Positions 16,404 to 26,256 of a DNA stretch of 64,000 nt are shown one piece after another. A program made the translations under genes and the position numbers. The first letter of the stretch is position 1. Every line of letters starts with the position of its first letter. This DNA is from Rhodothermales bacterium (GTDB lineage: Bacteria; Bacteroidota; Rhodothermia; Rhodothermales; UBA10348), in contig JANJTM010000059.1 of assembly GCA_024711125.1 (NCBI GenBank), positions 62,001-126,000 of the forward strand. Reading direction: 5' to 3'. A model generated the notes under the pieces. That model was given only the letters and a program-made list of their open reading frames with translations. It was not told the DNA's origin and ran no database searches.

Positions 16404-18839
16404 ATGCGACGTACGATCTGGGCTTTCCTGGTGCTCCTCGCGGCCGTTGCCGGCACGGCGACCGCACAGGACGGGCAACGGGCCATGGACGACGGAATCC
16501 TCGCGTTCCGCGAGGGCAGGTACGCCGACGCGGTTCGGTCCTTCGAGCAGGCCGCCGACGATTCGACGCTGGCCGCCGAGGCCCATTTCCTCCTTGCCAG
16601 GGTGTTCTTCGAGACCGACCTGCGCGACACCCGGCGGGCAGGACGGGAAATCCAGCAGGCGCTGGCGATCGAACCGGACAACGTGCAGTACCTCGTCGCA
16701 CGCATGCAGCAGCTGCGCACCGAATCGAAGGACTTCTTCTCGGAAAAGGTGAGGGAGCAGCAGCGCGTCGATCTCGCGCGTCGCATCCTGAAGCTGGATT
16801 CGACGAACGCCTTCGCGCACGAGGAACTCGGCGTCCTCTATATCCGCGATTTCTGGCGCTACCGGAACGCCGTCACGTTTCCGAAGCTGATCTACTCCGT
16901 GGGAGAATACCGGAGCCGGACCGACATCGACCCGCTGTCGGGCCGTCTCGAACAGCAGGCCGGCGACGTCCGTGCCAATCCCGACGAAGTCGGGTGGATG
17001 GACATCCTGGAAGAGCAGAACCTGTTGTCCCGCTTCGACATGGGGCCTCTCGACCCGAACGTGGTGTTCATGTCCGACCAGTTCGACACCGAAACGCTGG
17101 AGGCGCAGGGTATCCCGGTAATGCGGCTCGCCGGTCGGGCCCAGGCCGCGTACGACCGGGCGATCTACCATCTGGAGGCCGCGCTCGCCAGCGATCCGCG
17201 CCACCGGACGGTATACGACTACATGATGGAGATCTATGCGTTGAAGGGCGAGTGGCAGGAGGCGCTCTCCATGCTCCAGACGATGTACGTATTCTTCCCG
17301 GACGACCCGGATCTCTGGACCTACCTCGGGCTTGCCCATTTCCGCGGAGGGAACGTGGACGCGGCCGCGAAGGCGTTCGAAACGTCGTTGCGATTCCTGG
17401 ACCCGGAGGCCCAGGAGGCCTACGCCGACCTTTCGGTGATCCTTTCGGACGAAGACAAAGGCGCGTACGCCGCGAAACCGGCCGAATTCGCATCCCGCTA
17501 CTGGGCGTCCAAGGACCCGCGATACCTGACGCCGTACAACGAGCGGAAGCTCGAGCACTATGCCCGCCTCACGATCGCGGACCTGCTCTACGCCGCTCCG
17601 GACGTGAATCTGCGCGGATGGCAGACGCAGCGCGGGAAGATCCTGGTCCGCTACGGCGTACCGCTGAGCGACGTGACCATCGTCCCGCGGTCCACGTCGG
17701 GCGTGAACCAGCCGTCACCGGCCGAGGACCGTTCCACGGCGAGCAACCCGGGCGGACGCGTGTCGACCACGTTGCAGATCGCGCGCCAGGGTTCTCCCGT
17801 CGACCTGTTCGAGGAGGCCAATACCTACCTGGTGTGGGACTACGGCGATTTCAAGTTCGTCTTCGAGGATCCTTTCCGTAACGGGGAGTACCGGCTGTAC
17901 AGCCCGCCGGCGTCGGCCATTTCGGAAGGGGCGCTGGCGTGGGCCAACGACTACGTGATCCAGGCGGGCGAGACCTTTCGCGCGGTGCCGGACCGGTTCG
18001 ACTACGATCTGCCGGGCCGTCGCATCGAACTGCCGTTCCTCGTATCGGCCCTGAGGGGCCAGGACGGGCAGGTGGATCTCGTCGTCAACTACGCCGTGCC
18101 CCTGTCGCAGCTTCCGCCCGGTAGCGACGTCATCAACGTCACGGCTCGGGCCGGGCTTTTCGTGATCGACGGCAACCGGGACGTCGTCGCCGAGCGTCGG
18201 CGAACGCTCTACGGGCTTCGCACCGACCAGGTCGTGGCCTTTGACGAGGCCAATCTCTGGGTCGATTCGGAGCAGCTCTCGGTCAAGCCCGGGGCCGCGG
18301 ACGTCTCGGTGGAGTTCGAGACCGCGTCCGGAGAGACCGTCGGCGTGCAGCGGCGCAGCATCGAGGCGCCGGACTACGAGAACGGACAACTCGCGGTGAG
18401 CGATGTCGTGCTGGCGTACCGCGTCGAGGAAAGCGAAGACGGCCGTCCGGTGACCGGCGCCGACATCGTGCGGCACGGCCTTTCGATCCTGCCCGCTCCC
18501 TGGAGCGTGTTCGGTCGCAACCGCCCGATCTACCTGTATTTCGAAGTGTACAATCTCAGGCCGGGTGCAGACGGGATGGCCGAGTACGAGGTCGAGGCGG
18601 CGCTCGTGCCGCGCGAGGGTGGTTCGGGGGTCGGACGCCTGATCCGCGGCATCTTCGGCGGGGGTCCCCGGGGCGTTTCGGTCGGACTTCCGATCAAGGT
18701 CGCCGCGACCGACGACGGGCAGTACCTCATTCTCGACGCGGCCAACCAGGAGCCGGGACTCTACACGCTCAAGGTCTCGGTCAAGGACCGGGTGACGGGT
18801 CGCGAGGCCGAGCGCACGCTGGATCTCTACCTCGAGTGA
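16404..18839 (+). CDS. GWxTD-domain-like TPR-containing exported protein
   Basis: Signal peptide MRRTIWAFLVLLAAVAGTATAQ; TPR-like repeats; FASRYWASKDPRYLTPYNERKLEHYARL...GWQTQRGKILVRYGVP...TYLVWDYGDFKFVFEDPFRNGEYRLYSP resembles GWxTD proteins. Confidence 0.7.
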   Translation: MRRTIWAFLVLLAAVAGTATAQDGQRAMDDGILAFREGRYADAVRSFEQAADDSTLAAEAHFLLARVFFETDLRDTRRAGREIQQALAIEPDNVQYLVARMQQLRTESKDFFSEKVREQQRVDLARRILKLDSTNAFAHEELGVLYIRDFWRYRNAVTFPKLIYSVGEYRSRTDIDPLSGRLEQQAGDVRANPDEVGWMDILEEQNLLSRFDMGPLDPNVVFMSDQFDTETLEAQGIPVMRLAGRAQAAYDRAIYHLEAALASDPRHRTVYDYMMEIYALKGEWQEALSMLQTMYVFFPDDPDLWTYLGLAHFRGGNVDAAAKAFETSLRFLDPEAQEAYADLSVILSDEDKGAYAAKPAEFASRYWASKDPRYLTPYNERKLEHYARLTIADLLYAAPDVNLRGWQTQRGKILVRYGVPLSDVTIVPRSTSGVNQPSPAEDRSTASNPGGRVSTTLQIARQGSPVDLFEEANTYLVWDYGDFKFVFEDPFRNGEYRLYSPPASAISEGALAWANDYVIQAGETFRAVPDRFDYDLPGRRIELPFLVSALRGQDGQVDLVVNYAVPLSQLPPGSDVINVTARAGLFVIDGNRDVVAERRRTLYGLRTDQVVAFDEANLWVDSEQLSVKPGAADVSVEFETASGETVGVQRRSIEAPDYENGQLAVSDVVLAYRVEESEDGRPVTGADIVRHGLSILPAPWSVFGRNRPIYLYFEVYNLRPGADGMAEYEVEAALVPREGGSGVGRLIRGIFGGGPRGVSVGLPIKVAATDDGQYLILDAANQEPGLYTLKVSVKDRVTGREAERTLDLYLE

Positions 18840-18848
18840 GCGGAATCG

Positions 18849-18874
18849 GGGCCGGACGGCCGCTCTTCCGGCCC
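18849..18874. terminator. hairpin between convergent genes
   Basis: GGGCCGGA...TCCGGCCC 8-bp stem between the convergent GWxTD-like gene and purE. Confidence 0.5.
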
Positions 18875-18897
18875 GGAGCGGTCGCGCCGCCGGTGCC

Positions 18898-19404
18898 TCA
18901 CGGCCGCCGATCCAGGCCCACGCGGCGGTCCATGTCCTCGACGGCCGCGATCAGTTCACGCTTGTAGTCATCGAGCCGCGCCGCGAGATCCGCGTCGGAA
19001 ACGGCGAGGATCTGGGCCGCGAGGATGCCCGCGTTGGCGCCGGCGCCGACGGCCACCGTTGCCACCGGTACGCCCTTGGGCATCTGTACGATGGAAAGCA
19101 GCGAATCCAGGCCCTGGAGGTGTTTGGAGGGAATCGGCACGCCGATGACCGGCAGACGGGTGGAGGCGGCGATCATCCCCGGCAGGTGGGCGGCGCCGCC
19201 GGCTCCGGCGACGATGACGCTCACCCCGTCCGAAGCGGCCCGCTCGGCGAAAGCCTGCATGGCCGAGGGCGTGCGATGGGCGCTCAGGACGCGTGCCCGC
19301 CACGACACGCCGAAACGCTCCAGCATCTCGGCCGCTTCCTTCATCACGGGCCAGTCGCTCTCGCTGCCCATGGCGATGACGACGCGGGGACGGGTATCGG
19401 GCAT
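18898..19404 (-). CDS. purE: 5-(carboxyamino)imidazole ribonucleotide mutase
   Basis: [42 protein letters not shown]...[31 protein letters not shown]. Confidence 0.97.
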   Translation of the reverse strand: MPDTRPRVVIAMGSESDWPVMKEAAEMLERFGVSWRARVLSAHRTPSAMQAFAERAASDGVSVIVAGAGGAAHLPGMIAASTRLPVIGVPIPSKHLQGLDSLLSIVQMPKGVPVATVAVGAGANAGILAAQILAVSDADLAARLDDYKRELIAAVEDMDRRVGLDRRP

Positions 19405-19409
19405 CGGGG

Positions 19410-20543
19410 TCAGAGAATGAGGAGTTCGGCGGCGCGTTCGGCTCTCGACCGCGCTTCGGCCGGATCGGATCCGGTCACGGTGACGTGACCCATCTTTCGG
19501 CGCGGCCGCACGGTTTCCTTTCCGTAAACGTGCACCGCGACGCCCGGAATCGCGAGGGCCTCGGCCATGGCGTCGACGCGCGTGTCTCCCGAGCGGTGGC
19601 CCAGGACGTTTACCATGACGGCGCAGCGATCGCGGAGCGACGGATCGCCGAGGGGCCAATCCAGTACCGCGCGCACGTGGTTCTCGAACTGCGACGTGTG
19701 ACTGCCTTCGATCGAGTAATGCCCGGTGTTGTGGGGTCTCGGGGCCAGTTCGTTTACCGTGACGCGGCCGCCGGGCTCGAGGAAAAGCTCCACGCCGAGC
19801 ATGCCGACGATTCCGAACGCCTCGGCGGCCTGCAGGGCCAGCTTCGACGCCGCGTCGGCCACCGAAGCGGCGACGGCCGCCGGAACGACTACCGCGTGGC
19901 AGCGGTGGTCCCGCTGCTCGGTGTAGGCCACGGGGTACGTGACCGCCCCTCCACCCGGCCGGCGGGCCACGAGGACCGACAACTCCTGTTCGAACGGCAC
20001 CCAGGCTTCCACGAGCAGGCCGTCGACGTCGGCCAGGTCGGTCCAGGCCGCGTGGACGTCGGCGTCCGTCCGCGCCGTGGCGTTGCCGTAGCCGTCGTAC
20101 GAGCCTCGATACCGCTTGAGCACGACGGGGAAACCGAAGCTCCGGGCCGCGTCGATCGCCTCGTCCGGGGTACGGCAGCAGGCGAACGGCGGCACGGGCA
20201 GCCCGGCGCCGGCGAGCGTTCGCTTTTGCAGGCCCTTGTCCCGCACGAGCATCAGGCTTTCCGGGGTGGGGAAGAGGCGCGTCGAGCCCTCGAGCACGGA
20301 CGCGCACCGCTCGGCCGGCGCCCATTCGCTCTCGACCGTCACGACGTCGCAGCCCCGGGCGAATTCGGCCAGCACCCGCGGGTCGGTCCAGTCGCCCACG
20401 AACGTCTCCCCGAGGCCTGCCACGGGACCTTCGTGCTGCGGGGCGAGCGTACGGACGTGTACACCCATGCGGATGGCCGCCAGCGCGGTCATGCGCCCGA
20501 GTTGGCCGCCTCCGAGTATGCCGAGAACCGGAAAACGGGGCAT
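19410..20543 (-). CDS. purK: 5-(carboxyamino)imidazole ribonucleotide synthase
   Basis: [30 protein letters not shown]...; [53 protein letters not shown]. Confidence 0.97.
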   Translation of the reverse strand: MPRFPVLGILGGGQLGRMTALAAIRMGVHVRTLAPQHEGPVAGLGETFVGDWTDPRVLAEFARGCDVVTVESEWAPAERCASVLEGSTRLFPTPESLMLVRDKGLQKRTLAGAGLPVPPFACCRTPDEAIDAARSFGFPVVLKRYRGSYDGYGNATARTDADVHAAWTDLADVDGLLVEAWVPFEQELSVLVARRPGGGAVTYPVAYTEQRDHRCHAVVVPAAVAASVADAASKLALQAAEAFGIVGMLGVELFLEPGGRVTVNELAPRPHNTGHYSIEGSHTSQFENHVRAVLDWPLGDPSLRDRCAVMVNVLGHRSGDTRVDAMAEALAIPGVAVHVYGKETVRPRRKMGHVTVTGSDPAEARSRAERAAELLIL

Positions 20544-20550
20544 GGCAGGC

Positions 20551-22932
20551 TCAGAGGGATTTCAGGAGGGCGTCGAGCTCGGTCTCGTCGGCCACCCGCA
20601 CCTGGCGGGCCTTGGAGCCCTCGAACGGTCCGACGATGCCGGCGTCCTCGAGCTGGTCCACGAGCCGTGCCGCGCGCGAGTACCCGATCGACAGTTTACG
20701 CTGGAGCAGCGACACCGAGCCCTGCTGGCTTCGAACGATGATGCGGGCCGCCTCGTCGAACAGGTCGTCGCGTTCTCCGTCCGACGGCACGCCGCCCTCG
20801 GCAAAGCGGAATCCCTCCTCCTCGATCGAGGGCAGCACGTAGGCGCCGGGACCGCGCTGCGAGCCGATGAAATCGGTGAGACGCTCGACTTCCCGCTCCG
20901 ACACGAACGGGCCCTGGAGCCGCGTGATGCGGCTTCCGAGCATGTACAGCATGTCGCCGTTTCCGACGAGTCCTTCGGCGCCGTTCTGGTCCAGGATGGT
21001 GCGGGAATCGATCTTGGATGCGACCTGGAACGCGATGCGGGCCGGGAAATTCGCCTTGATGAGCCCGGTGATGACGTCGACCGATGGCCGCTGGGTCGCC
21101 AGGATCAGGTGGATCCCCACGGCGCGCGCCATCTGCGCCAGTCGGGCGATCGGCGCCTCGATATCCTTGCCGGCCGTCATCATGAGATCGGCCAGTTCGT
21201 CGACGACCACCACGATATACGGGAGGCGTCGGTGGCCCTCGGCTTCGTCCAGTTCGCCGGCATCGAAGCGCACGTTGTACTCCCGCAGCGAACGCACCCG
21301 GGCCTGCGCGAGCAGATCGTACCGCGAGTCCATCTCCCGCTCGCAGCTCTTGAGCGTGCCGAGCGCCTGCGCGAAATCGGTGATGATCGCCGAGTCGGCC
21401 TCGGGCGGCATCGCGATGTAATGCGGAAGGATGCGTGCGTACGGGGCCAGCTCGATCTTCTTCGGATCGATCATCACGAACTTGAGGTGCGACGGCGGAC
21501 ACGCGTACAGGAGCCCCGCGATGAACGTGTTGAGCCCCACCGACTTGCCCGATCCGGTCGCGCCCGCGATCAGCACGTGCGGCATCTTGGTGAGGTCCTG
21601 CATCACGACCTCGCCGTCGATCGATTTCCCGAGGATGAGCGGCAGTTCGAGCTTCGCCGACTGGAACTTCTCGCTTCCGATCACGGTGCGGAAATGGACG
21701 AGCTCCCGGTGGCGGTTGGGAATTTCCACCCCCACCGCCGTCTTGCCCGGAATCGGTGCGATGATGCGGATACCGCGGGCGGCCATGGCCATGGCCAGGT
21801 CGTTTTCCAGGGCCGTGATGCGGCTGATCTTGACGCCGGGGGCCGGGGTCAGTTCGTACAGCGTCACGGTGGGCCCGACGACCGCACCGATCCCGGAGAT
21901 CTCGATCCCGTACGTCTCGAGCTTGCGCAGCAGGATCTGCTTGTGCTCCTCGAGTTCGTCGTAGTCGATGCCCTTGGAGCCGCCGTCGTCGGGATCCAGC
22001 AGGTCGAGCGACGGCATGACATACGACCGGTCGATCCCGGATGTGGCCTGGAGCCGTCCCGGCTGGCTGGCGGTGCGCTCTTCGCGGCGTTCGGCCACCT
22101 GCAGCTTCACGTCGGGAGCGGGCGCGGGACGCGGCGCATCCGAGGACGGCGGAGGTCTCGTCGGCTCCGAACGCGTCGACGCGACCGGCGTCGCCGCCGG
22201 GACTACGGCGCGTACCCGGTCCTCCGACGCCCGGCGTTCACGCTCGGCCTCGGCCAGGGCGCGCCGCTCGGCCCGCCGCTCGCGGGCCCGGGCCCGGCGC
22301 TCGGACCACCGCGTCCGGAGTCCCCGGAGGAAATCCTCGACCCGGTCCAGCGATTCCTGGATGTCCCGGTCCACGAGGAGAAGCGCGACCACCGCGAGGA
22401 GAAGAACCAGCAGGGATATCGAACCCGCACGGCCCAGTACCCGCATCAGCCACTCTGCCGTGCCGAGCCCCCACGCCCCACTCCAGACCAGGAGATCGAG
22501 CTCGAGCACGACGGCGAACCAGCCGAACAGGGCGGCGATGAAGACGGAGGCCATGAGGGTCAACGACGTGACCATCGGCATGGCAACCGTACTCCGGTTG
22601 CGGAACCAGTGATACCCCCAGGCGAAGAGGACGAGAGCGAACAGGATCGTTCCGTATCCCAGGAATCCGGGCACCAGGAGCCGGGACAGCACGGCCCCCA
22701 CGGGTCCGAGTGCGTTCCACGCCGTTTCGCTGCCCGGGTCGATGACCGAATCCAGGTCGAACCGGGATGCGAGCGGATCGTCGTCCGGGGTGTACGTGAG
22801 GATGGCCAGGGCCAGCAGGAACGAAACCACCATCACGACGAGTCCGAGAACCTCGCGCTTGCGTTGGCGCGATACGAGCGAACCCGCCGCGCGGTCACGT
22901 TCCGAATGCCTGCTTCTGGAGCTGTTGGCCAT
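20551..22932 (-). CDS. ftsK: FtsK/SpoIIIE-type DNA translocase
   Basis: N-terminal TM segments; MPHVLIAGATGSGKSVGLNTFIAGLLYACPPSHLKFVMIDPKKIELAPY; VVVVDELADLMMTAGKDIEAPIARLAQMARAVGIHLILATQRPSVDVITG; C-terminal gamma/wHTH domain. Confidence 0.97.
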   Translation of the reverse strand: MANSSRSRHSERDRAAGSLVSRQRKREVLGLVVMVVSFLLALAILTYTPDDDPLASRFDLDSVIDPGSETAWNALGPVGAVLSRLLVPGFLGYGTILFALVLFAWGYHWFRNRSTVAMPMVTSLTLMASVFIAALFGWFAVVLELDLLVWSGAWGLGTAEWLMRVLGRAGSISLLVLLLAVVALLLVDRDIQESLDRVEDFLRGLRTRWSERRARARERRAERRALAEAERERRASEDRVRAVVPAATPVASTRSEPTRPPPSSDAPRPAPAPDVKLQVAERREERTASQPGRLQATSGIDRSYVMPSLDLLDPDDGGSKGIDYDELEEHKQILLRKLETYGIEISGIGAVVGPTVTLYELTPAPGVKISRITALENDLAMAMAARGIRIIAPIPGKTAVGVEIPNRHRELVHFRTVIGSEKFQSAKLELPLILGKSIDGEVVMQDLTKMPHVLIAGATGSGKSVGLNTFIAGLLYACPPSHLKFVMIDPKKIELAPYARILPHYIAMPPEADSAIITDFAQALGTLKSCEREMDSRYDLLAQARVRSLREYNVRFDAGELDEAEGHRRLPYIVVVVDELADLMMTAGKDIEAPIARLAQMARAVGIHLILATQRPSVDVITGLIKANFPARIAFQVASKIDSRTILDQNGAEGLVGNGDMLYMLGSRITRLQGPFVSEREVERLTDFIGSQRGPGAYVLPSIEEEGFRFAEGGVPSDGERDDLFDEAARIIVRSQQGSVSLLQRKLSIGYSRAARLVDQLEDAGIVGPFEGSKARQVRVADETELDALLKSL

Positions 22933-23016
22933 GCGACGAAACTACGCCACGCAGGGCGGGGCGTCCAACGAGCCCTCGGCCTGGCACGCCCGGTCCTCCT
23001 GGACGGTCTGCAGGGG

Positions 23017-23757
23017 TCAGGCCGCCGCTGCGGTCTCCTGAAGACGGACGAGACGACCCTCGCGGTACACCGGGACGAGCGGCAGGGTGTCACGACGAGC
23101 GCAGATCGCTACATCCTCGCCGTACCCGAGCCCTTCGAGCCGCTTCGCGTGGTTGCAGCGCTGGATCGGTCCGAGCAGGTCGTGGCGTTCGGCCCGGTAC
23201 ATCGTCCAGGCGATGTACGCCGAGTCGGTCATGATGCCGGGAACGGCCTCACCCCAGACCAGGTCCAGGAACAGTCCGGCGCAGAGCGTATCCTCGAGCG
23301 AGATGCGGTTGCGCCAGCCGGCGCACACGATGACCACGTCTCGGCCCGCCTTCCGGGCATGGGCAGCCACCGCCTCGGCGTTCACGAAACCCCCTACGAG
23401 CACCTCGGCGGCCTCGGCGCACCGGACGATCGCGCCGCTGCCGTTGGTGGTGAGCAGGATCACGGTACGGTCCCCGATCGCGTCCCGCGAATACTCGCGG
23501 GGCGAATTGCCGAAATGGTAGCCCTCGATCGGCACACCGTCCCTCTCGCCGCCGAGCCGGTACGAGGCGGGGTCCAGGTTCGCGACCATCTTGCCCGCTT
23601 CGGCCATGTCGCCGACCGGAATGACCGCCCGCGCCCCGTTGGACAGGGCCGTAGCGATGGTAGTCGACGCTCGCAGTACGTCAATGACGATCACCGTGCG
23701 CCCGCGCACGTCGTCGGGAAGCACCGAGCCCCCCGACAGGAAAACCTCGACCCGCAT
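23017..23757 (-). CDS. comB: 2-phosphosulfolactate phosphatase family protein
   Basis: TVIVIDVLRASTTIATALSNGARAVIPV; YHFGNSPREYSRD; LTTNGSGAIVRCAEAAEVLVGGFVNAEAVA; VIVCAGWRNRISLEDTLCAGLFLD. Confidence 0.92.
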   Translation of the reverse strand: MRVEVFLSGGSVLPDDVRGRTVIVIDVLRASTTIATALSNGARAVIPVGDMAEAGKMVANLDPASYRLGGERDGVPIEGYHFGNSPREYSRDAIGDRTVILLTTNGSGAIVRCAEAAEVLVGGFVNAEAVAAHARKAGRDVVIVCAGWRNRISLEDTLCAGLFLDLVWGEAVPGIMTDSAYIAWTMYRAERHDLLGPIQRCNHAKRLEGLGYGEDVAICARRDTLPLVPVYREGRLVRLQETAAAA

Positions 23758-23765
23758 GGAATACG

Positions 23766-24881
23766 TCAGGAAACCTTGTGGAGGGGCGGCTTGGCGACTA
23801 CGGCGCTCATGGCTTTGCCGCGATTCAGGACATGGATGCGGCTACCCGGCGCCGTGAAGGACGCGTCGTTCGGAACGTAGCCCATGCCGATACCCTTGCC
23901 CAGCACCGGGGACTGCGTTCCGCTCGTGACCTCGCCGATCACCGTTCCGGCCGAGTCTGCGATCTCGTAGCCGTGACGCGGGATGCCCCGCTCCTCGAGG
24001 ACGAACGCCACGAGGCGCCGGGCGGGGCCGCGGGTCTTCACGGCCCGGAGCGCGTCGCTTCCGACGAAGTCCTTGTCGAGCTTCGTGACCCACCCGAGCC
24101 CGGCTTCGAGCGGATTCGTTTCGGTCGTGATGTCGTTGCCGTACAGGCAGTAGCCGGCCTCGAGCCGCAGCGTGTCGCGCGCTCCGAGCCCGGTGGGTAC
24201 CAGTCCGGATTCCCGCCCGGCCTCGAGCAGCGCCCGCCATACGCGGACGGCGTCGTCGGGATCGCAGTAGATTTCCAGTCCGCGTTCGCCCGTGTAGCCC
24301 GTATGCGACAGGATCACGCGGTCGAGCCCGAGGAAAGAGCCCGTGGGCGGAACCACGAACCGGTAGTAGGCGAGGTCCGCGAGGTCGAGGCCCGAGGCCT
24401 TCGCCACGATCTCGAAGGCACGGGGGCCCTGGATGGCCAGCAGGGCGGTGCGATCGGAGATGTCCTCGAGTTCGGCTCCCGCGAGATTCTGCTCCCGCAT
24501 CCACGCGAAGTCCCCGGCCACGTTCGCCGCGTTGATCACGAGCATGTACTCCCGCTCGGCGAACCGGTACACCAGCAGGTCGTCGACGATGCCCCCGTCG
24601 GGACGGCACATGACCGAATACATCGCCTTGCCGTCGTCGAGCTTCGTGACGTCGTTCGAGACCAGCCGCTGGATGAACGCGGCGGCGTGCGGTCCCCGGA
24701 CCATCACCTCACCCATGTGCGAGACGTCGAAAAGGCCGGCGGCGCGGCGCACCGCGAAGTGCTCGTCGATGATCGAGCCGTACTGCACGGGCATGTCGAA
24801 CCCGGCGAACGGCATCATGCGCGCACCGAGTGCGACGTGCTCGCCATGCAGCGGAGTGAGTCTCAGGGAGGTGTCGTCCAT
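23766..24881 (-). CDS. gcvT: aminomethyltransferase (glycine cleavage system T protein)
   Basis: LTPLHGEHVALGARMMPFAGFDMPVQYGSIIDEHFAVRRAAGLFDVSHMGEVMVRGP; SHTGYTGERGLEIYCDP; ARDTLRLEAGYCLYGND. Confidence 0.96.
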   Translation of the reverse strand: MDDTSLRLTPLHGEHVALGARMMPFAGFDMPVQYGSIIDEHFAVRRAAGLFDVSHMGEVMVRGPHAAAFIQRLVSNDVTKLDDGKAMYSVMCRPDGGIVDDLLVYRFAEREYMLVINAANVAGDFAWMREQNLAGAELEDISDRTALLAIQGPRAFEIVAKASGLDLADLAYYRFVVPPTGSFLGLDRVILSHTGYTGERGLEIYCDPDDAVRVWRALLEAGRESGLVPTGLGARDTLRLEAGYCLYGNDITTETNPLEAGLGWVTKLDKDFVGSDALRAVKTRGPARRLVAFVLEERGIPRHGYEIADSAGTVIGEVTSGTQSPVLGKGIGMGYVPNDASFTAPGSRIHVLNRGKAMSAVVAKPPLHKVS

Positions 24882-25011
24882 GGTTGACGCGGCTGCCCCG
24901 CGGGTCTGCGTGCCTCGGCGAATGATAGCCCCTCGGCGGCCGGGGGCGCAATCGGACGGAATTCACGGAAGGCCCCGCCGGGCGCGGATCGGTACCCGGG
25001 ACGACCCGTCT

Positions 25012-26121
25012 TCAGAGCCGGTAGGCCTGGAATCCGGCCTCCGCGAGCACCGCGATCGCCCGGTCGGCGGCTTCGGGGTCATCGACGCCGAGCCGGAACG
25101 TTCCGCCCGTACCCTCCCGGATCTTGAGCAGTTCGATATCCTTGATATTTACCCCCCCGTCCGAGACGGCGCCCGTGATGCGGCGCAGGGCCCCCGGCTC
25201 GTCGGGCGTGTAGACGTACACGTCGCAGAGCGGCTCGAGGAACCCCTTCGTACGCGGCGGCACCGCCTCCCGGAGGGCGCCCGCCGACGCGAAGGCACGC
25301 GCGACCGCTTCGAAATCACCCGAGGCCAGGCGGTCGCGCAGCCGGCCGAACACGTCGGCGAACCGGTCGAGCGCCGCGAGCACGTGCTCGTGGTTGGCCT
25401 CGAGGATGTCGTTCCAGACGGCGAAGGGGGACGAGGCGATGCGGGTCATGTCGCGGAAACCGCCCGCGGCGAGAAGCGACGGCACATCGTCCCGCACCTC
25501 GGGCTCGGCCAGCTGGTTGACCAGGGAGACGGCGAGGAGCTGGGGAAGGTGGGACACGGCGGCGGCCGAGCGGTCGTGGCGCGCGGGATCCATCGACAGG
25601 ATGCGACAGCCGATCCGCTCGAGCAGGTCCACGAAGGCGCCGTATCTCGCGTCTTCGGCCGCGGAGGCGGGCGAGGGGCACAGGACATACGCCGCGTTCT
25701 CGAAGAGCAGCGCGTCCGCGTGGTTGATACCCTTGTGCTCGGAGCCCGTCATGGGGTGTCCACCCACGAACAGTGCGCCCGGAGGGACCAGGCGCGCGGC
25801 GTCGCCGGCCATGGGGGTCTTTACCGATCCCACGTCGGTCACGAACGCGTCCGGCTCGAGGTGCGAAGCCGCGGCACGCAGCAGGGTCCGGTTGGCGGCG
25901 ATGGGCGCGCAGAGTACCACGAGGTCGCACCCGGCGACGGCCTCGACGACCGACCCGGCCTTGCGGTGCACCGCGCCGCGCGCCACGGCCCGATCGAGGA
26001 CATCCGGATCGTCAAGCCCCGTGATGTCCAGTTCCGGGGCGTAGCGGCGCAGGGCGAGCCCGAGCGAGCCTCCGATGAGGCCGGTTCCGAGCAGGGCGAC
26101 GCGGCGGAAGGGGACGGACAT
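25012..26121 (-). CDS. tyrA: prephenate dehydrogenase with C-terminal ACT domain
   Basis: VALLGTGLIGGSLGLALRR; VTDVGSVKTPMA; FVGGHPMTGSEHKGINHADALLFENA; C-terminal VYVYTPDEPGALRRITGAVSDGGVNIKDIELLKIREGTGGTFRLGV ACT domain. Confidence 0.92.
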   Translation of the reverse strand: MSVPFRRVALLGTGLIGGSLGLALRRYAPELDITGLDDPDVLDRAVARGAVHRKAGSVVEAVAGCDLVVLCAPIAANRTLLRAAASHLEPDAFVTDVGSVKTPMAGDAARLVPPGALFVGGHPMTGSEHKGINHADALLFENAAYVLCPSPASAAEDARYGAFVDLLERIGCRILSMDPARHDRSAAAVSHLPQLLAVSLVNQLAEPEVRDDVPSLLAAGGFRDMTRIASSPFAVWNDILEANHEHVLAALDRFADVFGRLRDRLASGDFEAVARAFASAGALREAVPPRTKGFLEPLCDVYVYTPDEPGALRRITGAVSDGGVNIKDIELLKIREGTGGTFRLGVDDPEAADRAIAVLAEAGFQAYRL

Positions 26122-26256
26122 GGCGATGCGGTATCTTCGCAAGATAGGCGCACGGCCCGCTCGGGGTGAAATTGGCGAGATATCGCCGGTCGCTCGTCCC
26201 GCCGGTGGAAGCTCCCGCGCTATTTTGGCACGAAGCAGCCGTTTTCCGACCTACCC

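Noticed and set aside
20116-23880. 1254-aa plus-strand ORF
   Set aside because: Runs antisense across purK, ftsK and comB, all strongly supported on the minus strand; artefact.
24882-25011. Possible glycine riboswitch ahead of gcvT
   Set aside because: Searched by eye for the conserved aptamer cores; only a GC-rich spacer and a promoter-like element are present.
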